From contig NZ_JBKBHT010000006.1 of NCBI RefSeq assembly GCF_046297595.1, positions 186,001-250,000 on the forward strand: 64,000 nt of DNA. Reading direction: 5' to 3'. The DNA is from Ferrovibrio sp046297595 (GTDB lineage Bacteria > Pseudomonadota > Alphaproteobacteria > Ferrovibrionales > Ferrovibrionaceae). A program made the translations under genes and the position numbers. The stretch's first letter is position 1; each line of letters starts with the position of its first letter. This document shows positions 62,442-64,000 of the stretch, piece by piece. The notes beneath the pieces were generated by a model. It was not told the origin of the DNA and made no database searches. It worked only from the letters and a program-made list of their open reading frames with translations.

Positions 62442-64000
62442 TCAGCTGAAACGGTTATTCTTGTTGAAGCCGCGCGGCACGATGCGGCCGGCCTGGGCGC
62501 GGTCGCCACGATATTCCTTCAGGTCGGTTTCGGTTTTGGTGCGGCCCGAAGAGTCCGTCCAGGTCAGGCCCTGCTTGAGCGTGAAGGTCTTGGCGTCCGA
62601 CAGGCCGCCATCCTTGTATTTCTGCAGGGTGATGCCGCGGCCCTTGGTCATCTCAGGCAGTTCGTTGAGCGGGAACAGCAGCAGCTTGCGGTTCTCGCCC
62701 ACCACGGCCACGGTGTCGCCCTCGACGATGCTGCACACGCAGGCCTCGGCCGGAGACTGCACGTTCAGGATCTGCTTGCCCGTGCGGGTGGCGGCCAGCA
62801 TCTCGCCCTCTGGGCAGACGAAGCCGCGTCCGTCGCTGCTGGCCACCAGGAATTTGCGTTCGCCCTGGTATTTGAACAGGGTGACGATGTCCTGGTCATT
62901 GCCCAGATCGACGGTAAGGCGCACCGGTTCGCCATGACCGCGGCCGCGCGGCAGCTTGTCGCAATTGATGGTATAGGCGCGGCCATTGGTGCCGAACAGC
63001 ACCAGCTTGTCGGTGGTTTCGGCATGCAGCCAGAAGCGGCCCTTGTCGCCTTCCTTATAGGCAGCGCTGCCATCGTCGGCCACATGGCCCTTGATGGCGC
63101 GGATCCAGCCCTTGGCCGAGCAGATCACGGTGATCGGCTCGCGCTCGACCAGCACCTCGAAAGCCTCTTCCGAGATCACCGGCGCGTCGCCGATGGCAGT
63201 GCGGCGCTTGCCCAGAGCGGTCTTGGGACCGAACTGCTTCTTGAGTTCCTGGATCTCGCCTGCGATGGCCTGCCAGCGCAGGGATTCGTCGGCCAGCAGT
63301 TTCTTAAGCTCGGCCAGTTCCTTCGACAGCGTCTTGTGCTCGTTGCGCAGCTCCATCTCTTCCAGCTTGCGCAGACTGCGCAGGCGCATGTTCAGGATGG
63401 CCTCGGCCTGCACGTCGGTGAGCTTGAAGCGCTTCATCATCACCGGCTTGGGCTCGTCCTCGCGCCGGATGATCTCGATCAGTTCGTCGAGATTGAGATA
63501 GGCGATCAGGTAGCCGTCGAGCACTTCCAGACGGTGCTCTATCTTGCCCTGGCGGTAGCGGCTCTTGCGCTCCAGCACCTCGTGGCGATGATTGAGGTAG
63601 GCCTGCAACGCCTCGCGCAGGTTCATCACCCGCGGCAGCTTGCCGCCATCCAGCACATTGAGATTGAGCGGGAAACGCGTCTCCAGGTCGGTGCTGCGGA
63701 ACAGGCTTTCCATCAACACGTCGGGGTCGACATTCTTGCTCTTCGGGATCAGGACAAGGCGGATGTCCTCGGCCGACTCATCGCGCACATCATCCAGCAG
63801 CGGCGCCTTGCGCTCGGTGATCAGCTCGGCGATGCGCTCGATCAGTTTGGATTTCTGCACCTGGTAGGGAATCTCGGTGACGACGATCTGCCAGGTGCCG
63901 CGGGGCAGCTCTTCCTTCTGCCACCGGGCACGATGGCGGAAACTGCCACGGCCGGTTTTATATGCCTCGATGCGCGAGGACAGCGGCTCCACGAGAAGCC
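62442..64000 (-). CDS. parC: DNA topoisomerase IV subunit A, C-terminal part
   Basis: 519 residues are visible; the gene runs off the right edge of the window (start beyond 64000). It carries the middle of the breakage-reunion domain (EAYKTGRGSFRHRARW, EIPYQVQKSKLIERIAELI, LRSLRKLEEMELRNEH) and a C-terminal beta-pinwheel region (LVASSDGRGFVCPEGEM, GRGITLQKYKDGGL). With ParE it decatenates daughter chromosomes. The GyrA-box is absent, supporting ParC rather than GyrA. Confidence 0.95.
   Translation of the reverse strand, partial: LLVEPLSSRIEAYKTGRGSFRHRARWQKEELPRGTWQIVVTEIPYQVQKSKLIERIAELITERKAPLLDDVRDESAEDIRLVLIPKSKNVDPDVLMESLFRSTDLETRFPLNLNVLDGGKLPRVMNLREALQAYLNHRHEVLERKSRYRQGKIEHRLEVLDGYLIAYLNLDELIEIIRREDEPKPVMMKRFKLTDVQAEAILNMRLRSLRKLEEMELRNEHKTLSKELAELKKLLADESLRWQAIAGEIQELKKQFGPKTALGKRRTAIGDAPVISEEAFEVLVEREPITVICSAKGWIRAIKGHVADDGSAAYKEGDKGRFWLHAETTDKLVLFGTNGRAYTINCDKLPRGRGHGEPVRLTVDLGNDQDIVTLFKYQGERKFLVASSDGRGFVCPEGEMLAATRTGKQILNVQSPAEACVCSIVEGDTVAVVGENRKLLLFPLNELPEMTKGRGITLQKYKDGGLSDAKTFTLKQGLTWTDSSGRTKTETDLKEYRGDRAQAGRIVPRGFNKNNRFS

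Overview
This window is a GC-rich stretch (roughly 63-65% by eye) of an alphaproteobacterial chromosome. The best fit is a Rhodospirillales-type free-living aerobe, judged from gene content: a divK-pleD pair, an EipB/DUF1849 envelope protein, ClpS-ClpA, a class I PHA synthase with a phasin, CtaA, and the aminotransferase-hom-glpX-recJ order. No species name can be supported. No rRNA, tRNA, CRISPR array, transposase or integrase was found.

Layout. 0-7 kb: end of an EamA exporter, then a leftward operon aminotransferase-hom-glpX-recJ and an OmpA-like lipoprotein. 7-20 kb, mostly rightward: phaC, a duplicated muconolactone-isomerase-like protein, a YchJ-like protein, a PAS protein, topA-rnr-GDPD, corA-DUF983, two tandem NUDIX genes, a small AT-rich island, then rpmG. 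20.6-25 kb, leftward: a siderophore uptake block (RhtX/FptX-like MFS, a small unknown, a TonB receptor, a MarR regulator). 25-26.8 kb: pleD and divK. 26.9-29.4 kb: a HAD hydrolase, a ROK kinase and eipB.

29.4-31.9 kb is the accessory hot spot. It holds a 21-unit array of exactly 10-bp repeats with a second 10-bp motif in the same phase, a small unknown gene, an AT-rich Shedu (SduA, DUF4263) anti-phage nuclease gene, and a VapBC-type toxin-antitoxin locus whose toxin gene stops after 22 codons just upstream of the Shedu gene.

32-44 kb: a diguanylate cyclase, a RidA pair, GDPD, an FemAB-like protein, HIT, a frameshifted TPR gene, an oligopeptide ABC permease pair with its binding protein, clpA-clpS and a phasin. 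44-57 kb: a lipoprotein, a D,D-carboxypeptidase, an adenylate cyclase, an MFS gene, ugd-galU with a structured leader, an enoyl-CoA hydratase/CoA-binding/metY operon, the pobR-pobA pair and an MFS gene. 57-64 kb: cutA-ctaA, an acyl-CoA ligase, uppP, a 25-residue membrane peptide, a GIY-YIG/helix-turn-helix fusion, a candidate sRNA and the 3' part of parC.

The most unusual signals are the helically phased decanucleotide array (29491-29700) and its surroundings, the toxin remnant beside Shedu, the GIY-YIG fusion, the candidate sRNA before parC and the galU leader. Most of the rest is ordinary chromosomal housekeeping.
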